From assembly GCA_016758965.1 (NCBI GenBank), contig JAEPRB010000171.1, positions 23,508 to 87,507 on the forward strand: a DNA stretch of 64,000 bases. Direction: 5' to 3'. The translations under genes and the position numbers were made by a program. This stretch comes from Circinella minor (lineage: Eukaryota > Mucoromycota > Mucoromycetes > Mucorales > Lichtheimiaceae). The notes under the pieces are model-generated. The model made no database searches, had not been told where the DNA came from, and saw only the letters and a list, made by a program, of their open reading frames with translations. Position 1 is the stretch's first letter; every line of letters starts with the position of its first letter. Below are positions 48,679 to 62,458 of the stretch, one piece after another.

Positions 48679-51600
48679 TTAACAGTATCCATTATTAGTT
48701 GTGCTCCATAGTTCTTCATTTAATATTGCACTAGGTAAATCTGGGTCTTGTTCTAGCCGTTGGGGTATTATTTCTGTTTCAGGATAAAGAGAAGGGTGGG
48801 TATCTAAGCTGGTCGGAGTAATAGTAGTTGTCGTAATTATGTTATTATTATTAATATTATTAGTACCATTAGTCAAGGGTAATATTATTGGCGATTGTTG
48901 TTGTCCTTGTTGATACATAATATTATTGTTATCCATTGACATAAAGTTATAAAACGGGTTTATTGGATCTGGATGAAGTGTTGATAATTGCTGCTGTACA
49001 TGATGATTATGCTCTTGTTGATGATGATGATGATAATGTGAAGTATTTATGATAGTGTTTACCGTCGATGCTGGTGATGTTAATGAAGGTTCTGTCTTTT
49101 GATGTTGATTCAATCGAAGCTTATTATTGGGTGGTGTTAAGTTGGATGGTGGTGGCTTTCTGCTTGTGTTAGTTTCTCTTAATCTTCGTTTTCCTAATGA
49201 GGAACCTTTGATCGCTGGATCGACATTTACAAAAGTTAAATTATTTGAAGTAGCAGAAGGAGGAGGAACAGTTGCTGGAGAAGACCAGTTATTTCCTTGT
49301 AATAATTGATGTTGTGTTATTACTGTTGTTGATGATAATGATGATGACAAATGTGGTGAAACATGGTTATTATTGTTGAATATCCCATCAACTGATGAAA
49401 CGGATGCAACTGTTGATGTTTCATTTGAAGAGCATAATGTAGGTACAGGTGAATCTACATGACTGTGTCGTGAAACCAAATAACCAGCAACAACGCTATT
49501 TGTTCTTTGGTAATACTTTTGTTCCATATAATTAAGTGTTTCGGTAAGCATTGATGAATCGTCTGGATGGCGAATAATAGTTGGTAATTTTCGTAATTGG
49601 GATAGTGTTCGTTCAAATGATATCTCGCTAAACGCAATTGTTCTATCTGATTCCCCTTGACGGGAACCATTTTCTAAATGTACTTGTAAAGCCTTGACAA
49701 TAGCATATAATGTCGGTGGTGATTTACATATATCAGCAAGTTCGGCAATTGGGGTTGTATGTGTAATATAACTAATAGCAATTGCAGCCAAATGACATAC
49801 GACAAATGACGGTCGAGCAGCTTCGCCTTTGTTATTACCGTCTTGATGCATAAATGGCTTATGAAGTTGGATAAGATTTGAAAAGAAATACAATGCTTCC
49901 AAATCATCAAGTCTTTTTCTTCTTGTATCTATAGTCGTTGTTTCGAGACCGTGATGCAATCTATCTTCCAGATCACTATCACTTTCTGAGCACATCCAAC
50001 AATCTATTGTAGAAGCTGCAGCATTCACCTATAATAATAATAGTAATAATATCTTTAGTTCCTATATACTCTTCCCAAACTCTCCTATTTGTTACAGCAT
50101 GAAAAATAATGTTACCCGGAGTGGACCTGAAAATTGTGTTTGCGCAGCATAATTAAAACGCATGATACGACAAGCAATATTACTCATAATGACTAATTGT
50201 CTTAAGCTTTCAACCCAATTTTTTGTATGTTCATCATCACTTGGTAATGATTTTGGTGGTGGAACATCACTATTTTTTTTATAATCCAAAAATAGAAAAA
50301 AAAAAGAAATCAATAAAGGTGAATATGTAAATAAATTGAATATATCAAAATACTACTCATACCCAAAAATAATAATAATATAAACAACTTACATATCCTT
50401 ATCATCAAACATAGATGGTCGACCATATGTAATACTCATTGTTCGTTCAGAAACGCAAACCGCCCAAAATGTTCGAATACACATTTGTGTATAAACATCA
50501 TCCTCTCCATTTGAATGTAATAATAAACGTGATGATCGATGCAAGCCCATATCGATTGCAAGTCTTCCAGCATCACCAATTAACATCCATGCCTTTCGTA
50601 GATTCTTGGCAAGTTTATTGTGTTCAAAATGATTGGCCATGATAACGAGTGCCAACAATGTACTAATATGGGGTGAATCCAAGTAATCATCGCGAGCTAT
50701 AAATGCAGACGATAATAACGTATCACTAATAGAAGACCATGTTTTTTCTTCAGGGGTATCTTGAAGTTGTTGAACAAAATCTTCCCCTGAAGTTAAACTT
50801 GCAGCACGAGAAAAAACTGCGTGGAAAAAGAGTCGAGACAATTGGGAGGGCTGGTCTGTGCGCAGAAAGTCGAGCTCAGCAAACATCTGATCTTTGCTCA
50901 TGATTGCTGGAAAAAAGGGGTTGGCGTGTGTATAAAAGGTATCGATAAGCGAGGTTTGAATGTCAGCTGACAGGAATGGGGGTAGACTTGGTTGGTGTGG
51001 AAGTGATGTTGTTGGCCCGGCAGGTAATGGTGCGGATTGTTGTGGAATAAAAAAGGTTGTATCACCTGTAAAATGTCCATATCGGTCTGTACATGCTTGT
51101 GGTCGTTGTTGGGTTGGTGAAATTGGTGTTGTTACATCAACATTATTTTCGGTTACTAACGTAACGGATTCCGGAACAGGGAAATAGTGTTGTTGTTGTT
51201 GTTGTTGCTGTGTAGACGAAAAAGTGGATAACGGTAGTGGCGGTGGCGGGGGTGGCTCTACATGTTGCTGCTGCTGCTGCTGTTGTTGTTGCTGTGCACT
51301 GAAACGACTCACCATAAACGCTGGTGGTTTTGGAGGTGCTTTACTAATAACGTCATGTGACATCATGATGATAGGCTCCATTGGTTGTTCTGTAGGTGTT
51401 GGCAACGGATTATTAGCTGGTGGGGGTGGCGGTCGTAAAGGTGGAGAAACTCCAGGAGGATATTCGCATGATTTTGATCGTTTACTGCAATTATCGCAAG
51501 GTAAATATCCGTCGCAACCTGTTTTACTCTTTTTACAGTTTTGGCAAGCGTTTGTGACCTTGGTCTTACGCTTATTCTTTTGTAACGAGGAAGCGCCACC

Positions 51601-51759
51601 ATGACTATTACCACCGTCAAATTGTCTAAAGACAATGTTGCTTCGTTTGCTTTGTAAAATTTCATTCTCTTCAACCGACAATTCATCAAGAATTCTTTTA
51701 GTTAGTCTGCGTATGATTGCAAGTGAAGGGAACTTTAATGGTGGTGGCGATTCATACAT
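48679..51759 (-). CDS. Zn2Cys6 fungal transcription factor
   Basis: Spliced protein of 956 aa, exons 50393-51759, 50116-50269 and 48679-50028 (2,871 nt). The zinc cluster C72-x2-C75-x6-C82-x5-C88-x2-C91-x6-C98 (ACQNCKKSKTGC...CEYP) is complete and preceded by a basic stretch KNKRKTK. A Pro/Gln-rich linker with three Gln runs follows (about residues 145-210). The fungal-specific regulatory domain starts at about 265 (LIDTFYTHANPFFPAI) and includes LARSS-type helices such as GRLAIDMGLHRSS and the motif RTFWAVCVSERTMSITYGRP. The C-terminal third is Asn/Thr/His-rich and low in complexity. The family usually activates metabolic genes; target and ligand are unknown. Confidence 0.92.
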
Positions 51760-52027
51760 TTAGAACATTCAATAGAGAAATATAAATATAAAAAAAATTG
51801 AAAGAAGAATGTAAATGGAACACTACTAAAATAATAGTAATAAAGATTGCATCAACTTTTCATAAAAATAATGAAAAATAAAGTATTATTGTATTATATT
51901 ATTAATAAGTTATGTGGTGCGTGTCAAAAAAATAAAAAAAAAATGGGATAAAAAAAAAAAATGGGAATTTTTGGTTTTTTAATATACAGCAAAAAATAAG
52001 AAATAAAATGTCAGGTGCAAATAAGTT

Positions 52028-53579
52028 TTAAATATCCCATTTTAATTGTAAAATCTCACGCTTAACAGTACTTTTACTTTCAAATACTTTTTTAACCTTA
52101 AATTTATGTCCTTCTTCATCTGTTGACTTATCAAGTAATTCACAAAATGGTAAAATACCTCCTCCAACTCCAAAGTAAATCGTTTTAGCCGCAACATAAC
52201 TGTAATATATAATTATATCTTAGGTTATTACTAATGTTTATCCATATAACTTTCTTATAACTTACCAAATACCATCTGGTTTTTGTAAACATTTTTGAAT
52301 AGCTCCAACTAAAGCAGGTAATGCTTCTTCTGAATAAATTGTTTCAGAAGTAATAATCATATCATATTTTTTATCTTGTACCAATGCCTATTTAACATGT
52401 AATTAAATAATGTATCTTGATAAATAAATAAAAGTCCAAACACACACTTACAGGTAATCCACTCCAATCACCAACGAATGCCCGTGTACGTGCAGCAACA
52501 CGTTCTAACATTTCAGGTACTTTATCAGAAGGAAGCTCCGCTTCAGCATCACAAGTAATACTATCACCAATAATCTGATCCTTTTCATCATCATCATCTT
52601 CTTCATCGTCTGAAGATTCACTTTCTTCTTCCTCTTCCTCATCTTTTTCATCAGATGGTTCTGTATTTTCTGCTGATGGTTCTTGAATTGTCAATACTGT
52701 GTTTAATAAAATGTTCGGAATTGTAATACATTGAATAACTTGATCATTGTAATCTTGTACATCAACGTGGTTAAGACCATTTGCAAGTAATAATAAAGAA
52801 GGTAATGCAGATCCACATCCAAGCTTAATAGAGTAAATAAAAAAAAACAAATCCGAGTAAGTAACTACTGTCTATTTTTTAATAATGTTAGGCAGGATTT
52901 AACTTACTTCAAGAACTTTCTTTCCACTAATTTCTTCCTTTGGTAATTGTGAAAGATATTCTACCAAATCAATCGAACATTCCCAGGTTTTAAATCCACC
53001 TTCATATACACCACGAACTAAATCACTATTACTATTAAGATTAAGCATTTCCACTACTTTGCCTTCTTCATTATCCACATCATTTGTTAATGTATCTTGT
53101 TCAGCTATTTGAAACTTAACGTCAGCTAATGTTCGTTTGTATAATGGTCTATCGACCTTGGGTATATCATCAAGAATATCGGCTTGCAAAAGACTTGGTA
53201 ACACACATGTCTATTTTTTTTTTTGTTTACGTTTTTCATCCCAAACTATCAATATATAACACATATATATATGTATGCTAATATGTTATACTCTAATAAA
53301 AAAAACAAAAAGAGAATAAAGACTTACCTTAATATCAAATTCTCGGGCAGGAACTTTTTGAGTAGCATTTTCTTCTAAAGAAAGATCGCCTAACGATGAA
53401 TCGATTTGTTCAGTTGAATTTTGATCTACTTCTTCAAGATCTAAATCGTCACTCTACAAGTGTTTAGAGATTCATATAAGCGAATATACCAATTAGTACC
53501 AAACATTGCTTAATAATATTATTTTATTTAATAAATAATAAGTTATGGTACTTGCTGTAAAATTAAACTTGAATGCCAT
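52028..53579 (-). CDS. HPM1: Histidine protein methyltransferase, Hpm1/METTL18 family
   Basis: Spliced protein of 372 aa, exons 53556-53579, 53328-53453, 52908-53210, 52452-52823, 52266-52387 and 52028-52199 (1,119 nt). It starts MAFKFNFT-SDDLDLEEV, like yeast Hpm1, which methylates a histidine of ribosomal protein uL3. Family signatures: YEGGFKTWECSIDLVEYL, the SAM-binding motif VLELGCGSALPSLLL (Gly153, Cys154, Gly155), NDQVIQ after VDVQDY, and TSETIYSEEAL. A strongly acidic insertion (about residues 202-240) interrupts the methyltransferase core, longer than I would expect. The first intron must be GC-AG: the only join that keeps the frame is ACA|GCAAGT...TTGTAG|AGT. Confidence 0.92.
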
Positions 53580-53753
53580 TGTTTATTTATTATTCTAATC
53601 TGTTTGTCAAGAAGAATTTGGAACAAAAGGAACCCTCTTTTAGAAAATTTTTAAGTTTTACATATCCGATCCCCAGGTGAAAAAAAAATTGTTTTAGAAT
53701 GCATTAAGTTTATTCTTTTTTCGTAATTTGGTATCTAATTTGCATAATTGATT

Positions 53754-54543
53754 TTAAAATGCGCTTATTTGACGTTGTAATGTTAATTGTAAAGCACTAT
53801 AATGTTGAATTTGACTTATCCATTGTCGTTTTTGACTAGCAGATGATGCTTTAACTCCAATGACATTTGAACCATATACAATTTGGAATGCATTATCATC
53901 TGAAGAATTACCACTTGTATTACTGGTAAATGAAGCTTTTAATGATAAGTTTTGATGTTGTTGTCGAATAGTAACCATATCAATATCCATTGGCTATCAT
54001 ATTTATTATAAAGTTAGTTTTGAAAAAAGTACCATTTACCTCCCCCTTTAATCCATTTTATTAATTAAAAAAGAAAAAAAAACTCTATTATTACCTCTTT
54101 ATATAATCGATAAAGATAACCTTCAGGGCTGAGACCTTTTAATGGTTCGGTAAGAATAAATACATCATTAAATAAATATCCATGAAGTTTTCGACCACTT
54201 TTTGATTTATATAAAACACCTTCCATAACAAATTCTCGTGTCGGTACATCCAAGCGCTATAGAAATATATATGATTAATATCACTAAAATAAACGATTTA
54301 AACTAATAATTAATTATTTAAGTTTGTTAGTTACCCCATAATTCTCCATATCTAATAATCTACTAAGCTCTCGCATTTTTTGTGAGTTTTCATATCGTCT
54401 AGTTTCTTCATTTACACGTTGTAAAATATTTTCAGCTTTAGCAAGTGCTGATCGTAAAACACCATAGTCTGGATGTTTTTTTGGTGTAGCATTCAGAATC
54501 TATTAAAAAAGATACTTGATAAGTAAAAGTAGATAAAAGAAAT

Positions 54544-54578
<35 letters not shown>

Positions 54579-57500
54579 GATAAGTAAGTAAATTTTGTTT
54601 ACATTTTGAAGTAATAATGGGTATCGAGTTATACGTTGCATGGGTTCAAGAAGAAAATGAGAAAGATCTAAAGCTCTACATTCGGGTCGAGATTGTGCAG
54701 TCTATAAATCAATTGATGTTAATAATATATTATTTTCATTTTCATAAAGTATTTCTAAAAATATATACTTTTATACCTTTAAGAATACATTAAACCATTG
54801 ATCTTGTTGTCTCTTATCCTGCAAGAACCTGCTTGCAAAGGATTGATTACGACAATATGTCGAATAACTATTCAGATTATCAACCTAATAAAATAATTAT
54901 ATTTAATTTCATTTTTATCTTAATTTGCGTTAAATAAGTAATTATAGTTAACATAACTTACATGTTTAAGGAAAACATCACCAATATTACTAATAACACC
55001 ACCTGATTCTTGTTGTCGTGATTCTAAATCACTAAGTAATGCTGTGTTACAGAGTAATAATTCGTCAATATTCGAGAAAACCACATCTTGTTCATCACGT
55101 GATAAATATTTAGCAGAATCCGCATAAAATACCTAAAAAACAGTATTGTTTCTAATTAGGTTAACTTGTTAAAAAAAATCAATTCATATGACAAAAATAT
55201 TTATACTTTACATTGATTACAAGTTGAAGATCTCTCAAATAAGTTTTTTCAGTACTAATCAATTCAAATATAGTTTCTTGACGTTTACGTTCATCTGCTG
55301 GTATAGCTTCTAATTCTTTTTCATCCATTGTACTTGCCCAAGTTAATATCCCAGGGCTACCAGGTCGTTGTATTGGAACAGACATTGCACGAGCTCTACC
55401 AATAGGTACTTCATTACTTCCAGGAATACCAGCATTACTAGTAGCTCTTCGTCGTCTAGCTGTATCCGTTCGACTAACTGTAAGATTTTGTTTTTTTAAA
55501 ACAGGTGTATTTGGAGCTGACATGCCACGTTGAGGTTCATCAGTTTTTGTTGTTTCTTGTTGTTGTTGCTGCTGCTGTGTAGTCATTGGACTCGTAAGTG
55601 TTGTTGGTTCCGAAAGTTGTATAGATGGAACGCCTTTTATTATTATCACAAATATTTAGTCAATCAATAAGAAAACTCTTAATCCCTCCCTCCCAAAAAA
55701 AAAACCTTACCTGGATTAATAACTTCAACATATGTCTTTGGAAAATAGCCTGAATTATGACTATCTTCACTTGTTCCATACCACCAGTCGCTATCATCAT
55801 CTTGAAAAGGTTGTACTATGATAATTTCATTTTCAACAAAGGCTAAATCATCCTGTCGAGTTTTTGAGAATTCATAGATTGCACGTACTCGAAAAGCTAT
55901 TTTTTTTAAAAAAAAAGTAAACAGTCAAATTAAATCTTCTCTCTTTTTTTTTGCTGTTACTTTTTAAAAATAAGAATATCATTTACCTTTTTCAATTATT
56001 TCTACATATGCTTTAGGAAAGAATCCAACCTGCTTAGTCGTTAAAGATGATCCATACCACCAATCACTTGTACTTTCTTTATGTGGGTGAGCCTTAATCA
56101 TTTCGTCCTCACCAAATGATAAGTCATCATTACGAGCACCATGATATTCGTACAATGATTTTACTCTATAAACTAATTTTTTTTTCATAATGTTAGATCC
56201 AAATCTTTTTATATAAAGAAAAAAATGCTTTTTTTTTCATTTACTTACTAGTGGTAAAGTCAACTTCATCTTCAATATCGACGCCATAACCACTTGTTCC
56301 TGCAGTTGTATTTTGTTGTGAGTCAATTTGTACTTCTACCTCTTTTTGAGCTAGAGCAGCTTCTTCAGCCTCCTTTGCTGCTACTGCTGCTGCTGCTGCT
56401 GCTTCCTCTTCTGCTTGCTTTCGACGCTGCTCTTCCAATTCTTCTTGTCTTTGTCGTTCCTCCTCTTCTCTTTCTTTCCTTTCCTTCTCCTCTTGTTCTC
56501 GTTTAGCAGCCGCTTCTTTTTCTCGTCGACTATTTTCTTGTGTTTCCAACCATTCTCGACGTCGTTTTTCTGCCTCTGCCCTAGCTGCTTCACGTTCACG
56601 TTCTTTTTTTTCAATTTCTTCTTGCCTACGACGTTTCTCTCTTGCTGCTCGTTCAGCTGCTTCTCGAATTCGCCTTAAACGTACTTCTTCAGCAGCCTTT
56701 TCCTCTTCTTCCCTTTTTAATTGTAATTCACGTTCACGTCTTTCATGCTCCTCAATTTCTTTTCTTCGGCGTTCCAATATTTCTGCTTCTTCTTTCCTCC
56801 GTTTTTCCGCTAATACTTCTCTTTCCTTTTGTTCTTTTTCTTCTTGCAATTGACGTTGCTTTTCTTGTTCAAGCAGTTTGACTTCTCTTGCTGCAAGAGC
56901 TTGCTTTCGTTTTTCTTCAGCTTCCTGTCTCACTTTAGCGCGTTGCTCTCTTGCAATTTGTAAACGTTCTCTTGCGTCTTGTTCCGCTTGACGTAATCTT
57001 TCTTGAGCTGCTTTTTCTTCTGCTGAAATTGTTGATACGGAGGAGGCATCATCAGATTTTGTTGAATTTCTTTTAAGGTTCTCAGTGGATCGTTGTTGAT
57101 TATATTTATTGACGAATAAAAGTCGCCGTTGTTCTATCCGACGTTGCGCTTCTGCTTTAATATCAGCTGCTGATCGTGGGGACCCTGGTCGTTGTGTTGT
57201 TGGGATAGGTGGAGGTGTTGGTGTATAGGATAAATAATCTTCTTGATCCATGGCAGCAAACATGGGTGCTGATTTAGGTTTTGGGTTGTCGTAACTAAGT
57301 GGTGATGATGCAAATGTAGTTGACGTTGTTCCGAGTAATTCAGTAGTATTACTACTTTCAATTGAATCAATAAATCGTGCCAGAGGTTCTGCTACAAACA
57401 ATCCTTTCTCAAACATTTGTCGATCACGATTTTGCTTTCGATTTATGTCGATATAAGTATCCATAACTGGTAGATCGATTTGTATTATCTGTCGAGCATT

Positions 57501-58142
57501 TTGTTGAAGACCTTCAATATCGTGAGTAATATGATCCATATTTTTTTTACGTTCCTGAGCATTTGTTTCTAATTGAGTTGTATATGCATCATTCAATGGA
57601 GAATTAAGTCTAGATGCAATCATAGCATGTGCTTTAGCACGGATAGGGTCATTGTCAGCATGATGTTTGATTCGAGCCAATTCTAATTCTAATTCTTTTA
57701 AACGGTTTGTTTCATTCATTAACTCGGATTGCACATTTTTAATGCCAGTATCAATTAAATAATCGATTTCCTTTTTTAAGGTACGTCCTTCATCCGTCAA
57801 GTCTTGAAGTCGTCGCATATTCTGCTCATACCGAACTTGTGTTTGTTGTTGATTACCATCAAGAGTTTTTTTAAGTTCTTGAGATACATTACGTATTTTA
57901 TTTTGAAGTTCGTCAATGTTTCCTTGGTTGTCATTACCATCGTCTAGTACAGAAAGTAAAATGGTTTGTTCTCGAATCGATTTGCGCAAGTCCTGAATTC
58001 GTTCATCAATGTCTTTATTATTATTATAGTCATCGTAACTTTTACTGTTGCCACTATTATCATTTAATGTCGAATATAAACTAGTATAACCTCCATTTCG
58101 TTGCGATGTCCATGGGTCAGCACTAGTACTTCGATAGTTCAT
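53754..58142 (-). CDS. Intersectin/Pan1-like protein: coiled coil, two SH3, RhoGEF (DH) and PH
   Basis: Spliced protein of 1,210 aa in ten exons: 56249-58142, 55987-56172, 55711-55896, 55212-55633, 54962-55132, 54777-54884, 54603-54701, 54335-54499, 54095-54256, 53754-53993. Layout: coiled coils at about 45-290; Lys/Glu/Arg-rich helix at about 320-610; SH3-1 at about 634-692 (SLYEYHG, SDWWYG, GFFPKAYVE); SH3-2 at about 696-754 (AIYEFSK, SDWWYG, GYFPKTYVE); linker with Gln run; DH domain at about 868-1075 (ISTEKTYLRDLQ, LLEPMQRITRYPLLLQ); PH domain at about 1083-1205. Each SH3 is encoded by its own 186-nt exon with the same phases, suggesting exon duplication. This is the C-terminal plan of intersectin, which links endocytosis to Cdc42 activation and actin. 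No EH domain was found upstream of the start at 58142. It is probably a Cdc42/Rho GEF at endocytic sites. Confidence 0.88.
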
Positions 58143-59255
58143 TTGTGTTGGTAAAAAAAAAAAAAAGAAAAGAAAAGCTAAGTCATCAACCTTTTTTTTT
58201 CTTTTTTTTTTTAATATACGTATATATTATATTATTCGAAAAAAGAGGTACAAAATGTAAGCGAGATTTTGGGGGAGCCACCCCCCTACTATCTATTTTG
58301 CACACCCAGCCAAATTTGTTTTAGTTGCACGAACTTTGCTAGGTTACAGAACCACCTGTATCACACATGTTTTGGAATTAAACAACACATTCTTTCATAT
58401 AGATCCTTTGTCTTTGATTAAAAATAAAAATAAAGGGAAATTAAAAGTAGCATATAAAGAATTAGCTACGCTGCACGCATCTTTATTAAGTAATTAAAGA
58501 GCAGCGATATTTTTATATATATCATAGAAAGCTTTTATGAATGAATGTTTAGGTGCTAGCTTTAGATAACAAACCACCGATAGTGCAAAGTACCATCTAT
58601 TCATTTTTAAACGTTCTTATACGTGGAATCGAGTGATACATAAAGGGTTCATGACCATGGCTGTGTATATTCTGACTGCTTGCTCTAAAAATCGATATGT
58701 AACCTTCTGACCCAGCTGTGTCACCGTTTTATAGTTACAGTAATGCATAAAGAAAGAAAACAACAACTTGTAAATCATACCCTGGTTAATGGTGTTTCAA
58801 TAAATAGAGATATTGCTGGTAGTTCGTGAGAAAAACTATACACTGGTATGTACGGATATTTTTTGTATGAAGTGATAGTGCTTAATATATTATAATTATG
58901 CATTTAATACGTAGTGATCATCTGTTTCTTATTTTAGATCCAATGAAATCAATGAACTTACTGCACCCTATAGGTTTATTCTTAACTTCTTCAACTTTAA
59001 TATATAAAAACGAAATTACCTACTCTTATCGTTACGTATTACAACACAAAAAATATCAGAAAAAAAAAACTTATGTTTTGCAAACAAAAATATTAATTTA
59101 AAAAATGCTAAATTCAATGTTTGTAATAGAATTAGTAAATGAATTAGGTTGTACTACTAGAATCCAAAAATAAAATAAAACATAAACACCTTTTTTTTTA
59201 CATGTTTTTTTCTCTTAGTCAATATTATTTCTTTATTATTATTATTATTAATTAA
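58143..59255. other. Intergenic between MED1 stop and the intersectin-like start
   Basis: About 1.1 kb that must hold the promoter of the intersectin-like gene. A/T homopolymers sit next to its start codon (58150-58213). A short GC patch gggggagccacccccct near 58271 is a small inverted repeat. I searched it for EH-domain-like exons and saw none. Confidence 0.5.
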
Positions 59256-59771
59256 TTAATGAGGGAAACTATCGAATTCTGTTTTGATACGCTTTTCATA
59301 CTGTGAATGTGTTTGGGTTCTATCTTCATTTCGTGACCGTCTCAATCCAAGACGTGATGTTTGTACAATTAAATCCATTTTTGGATGTTGTTCTATTCGT
59401 TTCCAAAGCCATCGTACAAGAAGTGGAATATTATATCCAGTCTGAATAACCCGTGTCATTTTATCTTCATCAAAGATATCAGCTTGCCATGCGAGTCTAT
59501 GTAAAGGATCATGTTCACCAGTAGAAGGAGGATCCAACCGTACGATTGGTTTTGCTGGTGTATCTTTTGGAACTTCAATCGAAATTGATAATATTACAAG
59601 ACGGTCAGAACGTGCAGATGGAGGTAATGATACTGTAAGATGAATCATTGCTGGTGCATCGACACTTGCTACTTCCACATATAGCTTGTCATCCAATTTA
59701 CTCTCTATATGGGTATAATAATTAAAAAACAGGAATCCAAGTAAGTCATTGAAACATCATTCAAATTGTCT

Positions 59772-59804
<33 letters not shown>

Positions 59805-62458
59805 GCTTTTACCCTCAAGAATCTTGTCAAGTTCAAGTACAAGTCCTTTTCCAGTTTCTTGTTGTTTTGCTTTGCCATTAAAAATACTTTGGAACAATGT
59901 ATTGAACATTTGTTGTTGTCGAAGATACTATTAAAGAAAAAATGATATATAACAGACAAAACCATGATGTTGTCAGTTGATAAAGAAAGAAAAGAACAAC
60001 CCAATATAATATTTACCTGTAAAATGTTATATAATTGTCTTGGATGATTAAATGGAACTCGTGAGATAATTTTACCCGAAGTTGGTGAAGAACGCATATA
60101 TTTATATACTTGAGATGATGAATTTTCATGGGATATAGTCCAAGTAGTGTTTGAGTTTAACGATGATGCATAATCTTTCACCTATATATATATATATCAG
60201 TATAAAGTTAAGTTCTGTAATACCTACTTAAAATCTGTGATTTTTTTTTGTCCATCACTTACCAACAAATCTTCTAGACAAGGTATATTAGGAGATGGTG
60301 TGTTTTCCACAACTGAAAAGGCTATATAATTGATCATCTTTAGTATATATATATATATATTGAGAGAAATGAAGGTCTTTTCTTATTTAACACAAACTTA
60401 CAGTCATTTACAAGTTCGGTGGCAATCATCAATTTTCGAACAATTGCATCAGCAGCAGGAATTGGTGGATCAAGCTTGGCAACGAATCGAACAGGTACTG
60501 ATTTTACATTAGGGTAACTTGGTAACATTTTAATGAATCGCATTGGTTGCATAAATTTTGGCCATGTTCGTTCTTTCACAATATCCAAGTGTTCACTATA
60601 TATATTTTTTTCTTTGTGTCAGAGGTCTCTGTGTTTCTTCTTTCATATTTAACCTACTTCTATTCATTCATCTAACCATCCAACTATTCATACCCATTTT
60701 CAGACTCTTTTACTGAATCAATAGATTCCTCAAAATCCAACATATAATGTTTTCGATTTGGTGGAATAAATGACTGTGGTCGTTCAGATTCTTCAAATGA
60801 AATTAATACTTTGGCAGTTTCTAGTAATAATGGATGGTTTTCACCTAAAAAAAAATAGTGTCCATTTGTCAGTTATATATATATATTCCTTCTTTTTATT
60901 TTCTCCAAAGGATAAAGCGTATTGTTCTAGATATATACCTTTTTCAGTAGTTTCCTGTACTGCTTCCCAATCGCTTCCAAGGAAATGCTCTTTACTGATC
61001 CAATATGAAATTGATAAACCTGGATAATCCAAGTGCTTATTTGGTATTCCATGGCCTTCCATCAATACACTAGCAATATCATTGGATAAAAGTTGCCTAA
61101 TACATTTTCATATTTATAACGATGTTAAATCATTATATCCTTCCATCGGTTCCCCTCCATTATAATATATTCAAAACAAATTAATTTTTTTACATTTCTT
61201 GATTGTAAATCGATTGTAAATCTGTCATTAATCCACGTATAATTAAAAAAAAGTCGACAGGTGCATATTTCACATTCATCCGATCAAGTAGCGCCAGCGC
61301 TCCTATATTCCTTGTAAACGTTTCAAAGTTTTCTGATTGAAGATTTCGTGCTAGTAATTGATCAACCTAGTTGTACACCGTGTTTTTGTTAAACCAGACA
61401 TATATGAACACAGATTTAATAATCTATTCAAATTATTCTATAACTTTTGCTGGAAGATAATAACAGGAACTTACTCTATCATCTTGATCATTTTGTAAAA
61501 CTTCAGAGACATACGTAACTTTAGTTCGAAGAACTTGTCCGGATTTATCCAAATCAATCTATGTGAAGCAACAAAAATTAGGATGAGTTTAACATGCTAT
61601 ATATCCGTAAATATTGTTTTTATCGTTCAATTCACTTCTATCTTACATCAACTACAATAACAGTACCACCAAGAATGATAGTTGTATATTGTTCTCCTAA
61701 CTCATTTCTTTGTGAAGTATCCACAAATGGCATTAAGCTAGAATAATTTGTATACACCAATTAAATGGATAGATCATTGAGTTAAAAATATCTTTCAATT
61801 GTATCTCAAATATTCACAATAAACACCCATATATTAAATTATGTGTTTCTGAAAAATAAAAATAAATAAATAAACAAGTACCCCATTGAATGTGCTAATC
61901 GTTCAAGTTTACGTGTTTGAACTATTGATTTTGATTCTTCGCGATCGTTTAATGATTGTTCTAATACATCTTTGGTGTTCTTTAAAGTATCTTTTACGCG
62001 CATGACGGTACTTTCAAGTTGTGCTTGTTCTTTTAAGTGTGTCAAATGTTTACGAAAAGCTGGATCAGCACCTGCACCCATCTTTTTTACATCGCTTAAT
62101 ACTTCAGTTTCAAACTGTGTACATATAGATCGGATGGATTCAATACTCGTTGTGAATTGATGTCGTACACTATCCAAATTGACTGGTCCTAAAGCGTGTA
62201 CTTCTGCATTTCGTTATAAATTCATATATACATATATGTTATGTATGTATTAGTTTGACATTGGCGTTAGAAAGATAGTACTAAAAGCGAGAGAGACAGA
62301 AAAAGGGTGTATGCTTTCTTTTGGTTACCATTGGCTACAGAAGGTGATTGTGGTTCTTTTTTCAAAGCAGACCATTGTTTTTCCAAGTCAGAAAAAAGGT
62401 GTTGAAAACCATAAACCGATGAACTGATTGAGTTTTTTGTGTCAGTTGACTTTTGCAT
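59256..62458 (-). CDS. MED1: Mediator complex subunit 1
   Basis: Spliced protein of 696 aa in 12 exons: 62329-62458, 61882-62203, 61647-61737, 61475-61558, 61194-61366, 60939-61096, 60694-60844, 60402-60595, 60263-60321, 60017-60181, 59813-59927, 59256-59704 (2,091 nt, in frame). The N-terminal half is helical. The Med1 core is recognised by ILGGTVIVVDIDLDKSG, VTYVSEVLQNDQDDRVDQ, NFETFTRNIGALALL and LMEGHGIPNKHLDYPGLSIS. MED1 is a middle-module subunit of Mediator that contacts activators and RNA polymerase II machinery in the nucleus. Intron 11 carries a run of over 30 A (sense strand, 59773-59803). The last exon, 449 nt, is the largest. The assignment rests on the core motifs; the C-terminal half is less conserved. 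Confidence 0.85.

Noticed and set aside
56294..56881. Several plus-strand Leu/Phe-rich open frames that look like membrane proteins
   Set aside because: Antisense of the Lys/Glu/Arg-rich helix of the intersectin-like gene; the hydrophobicity is a complement artefact.
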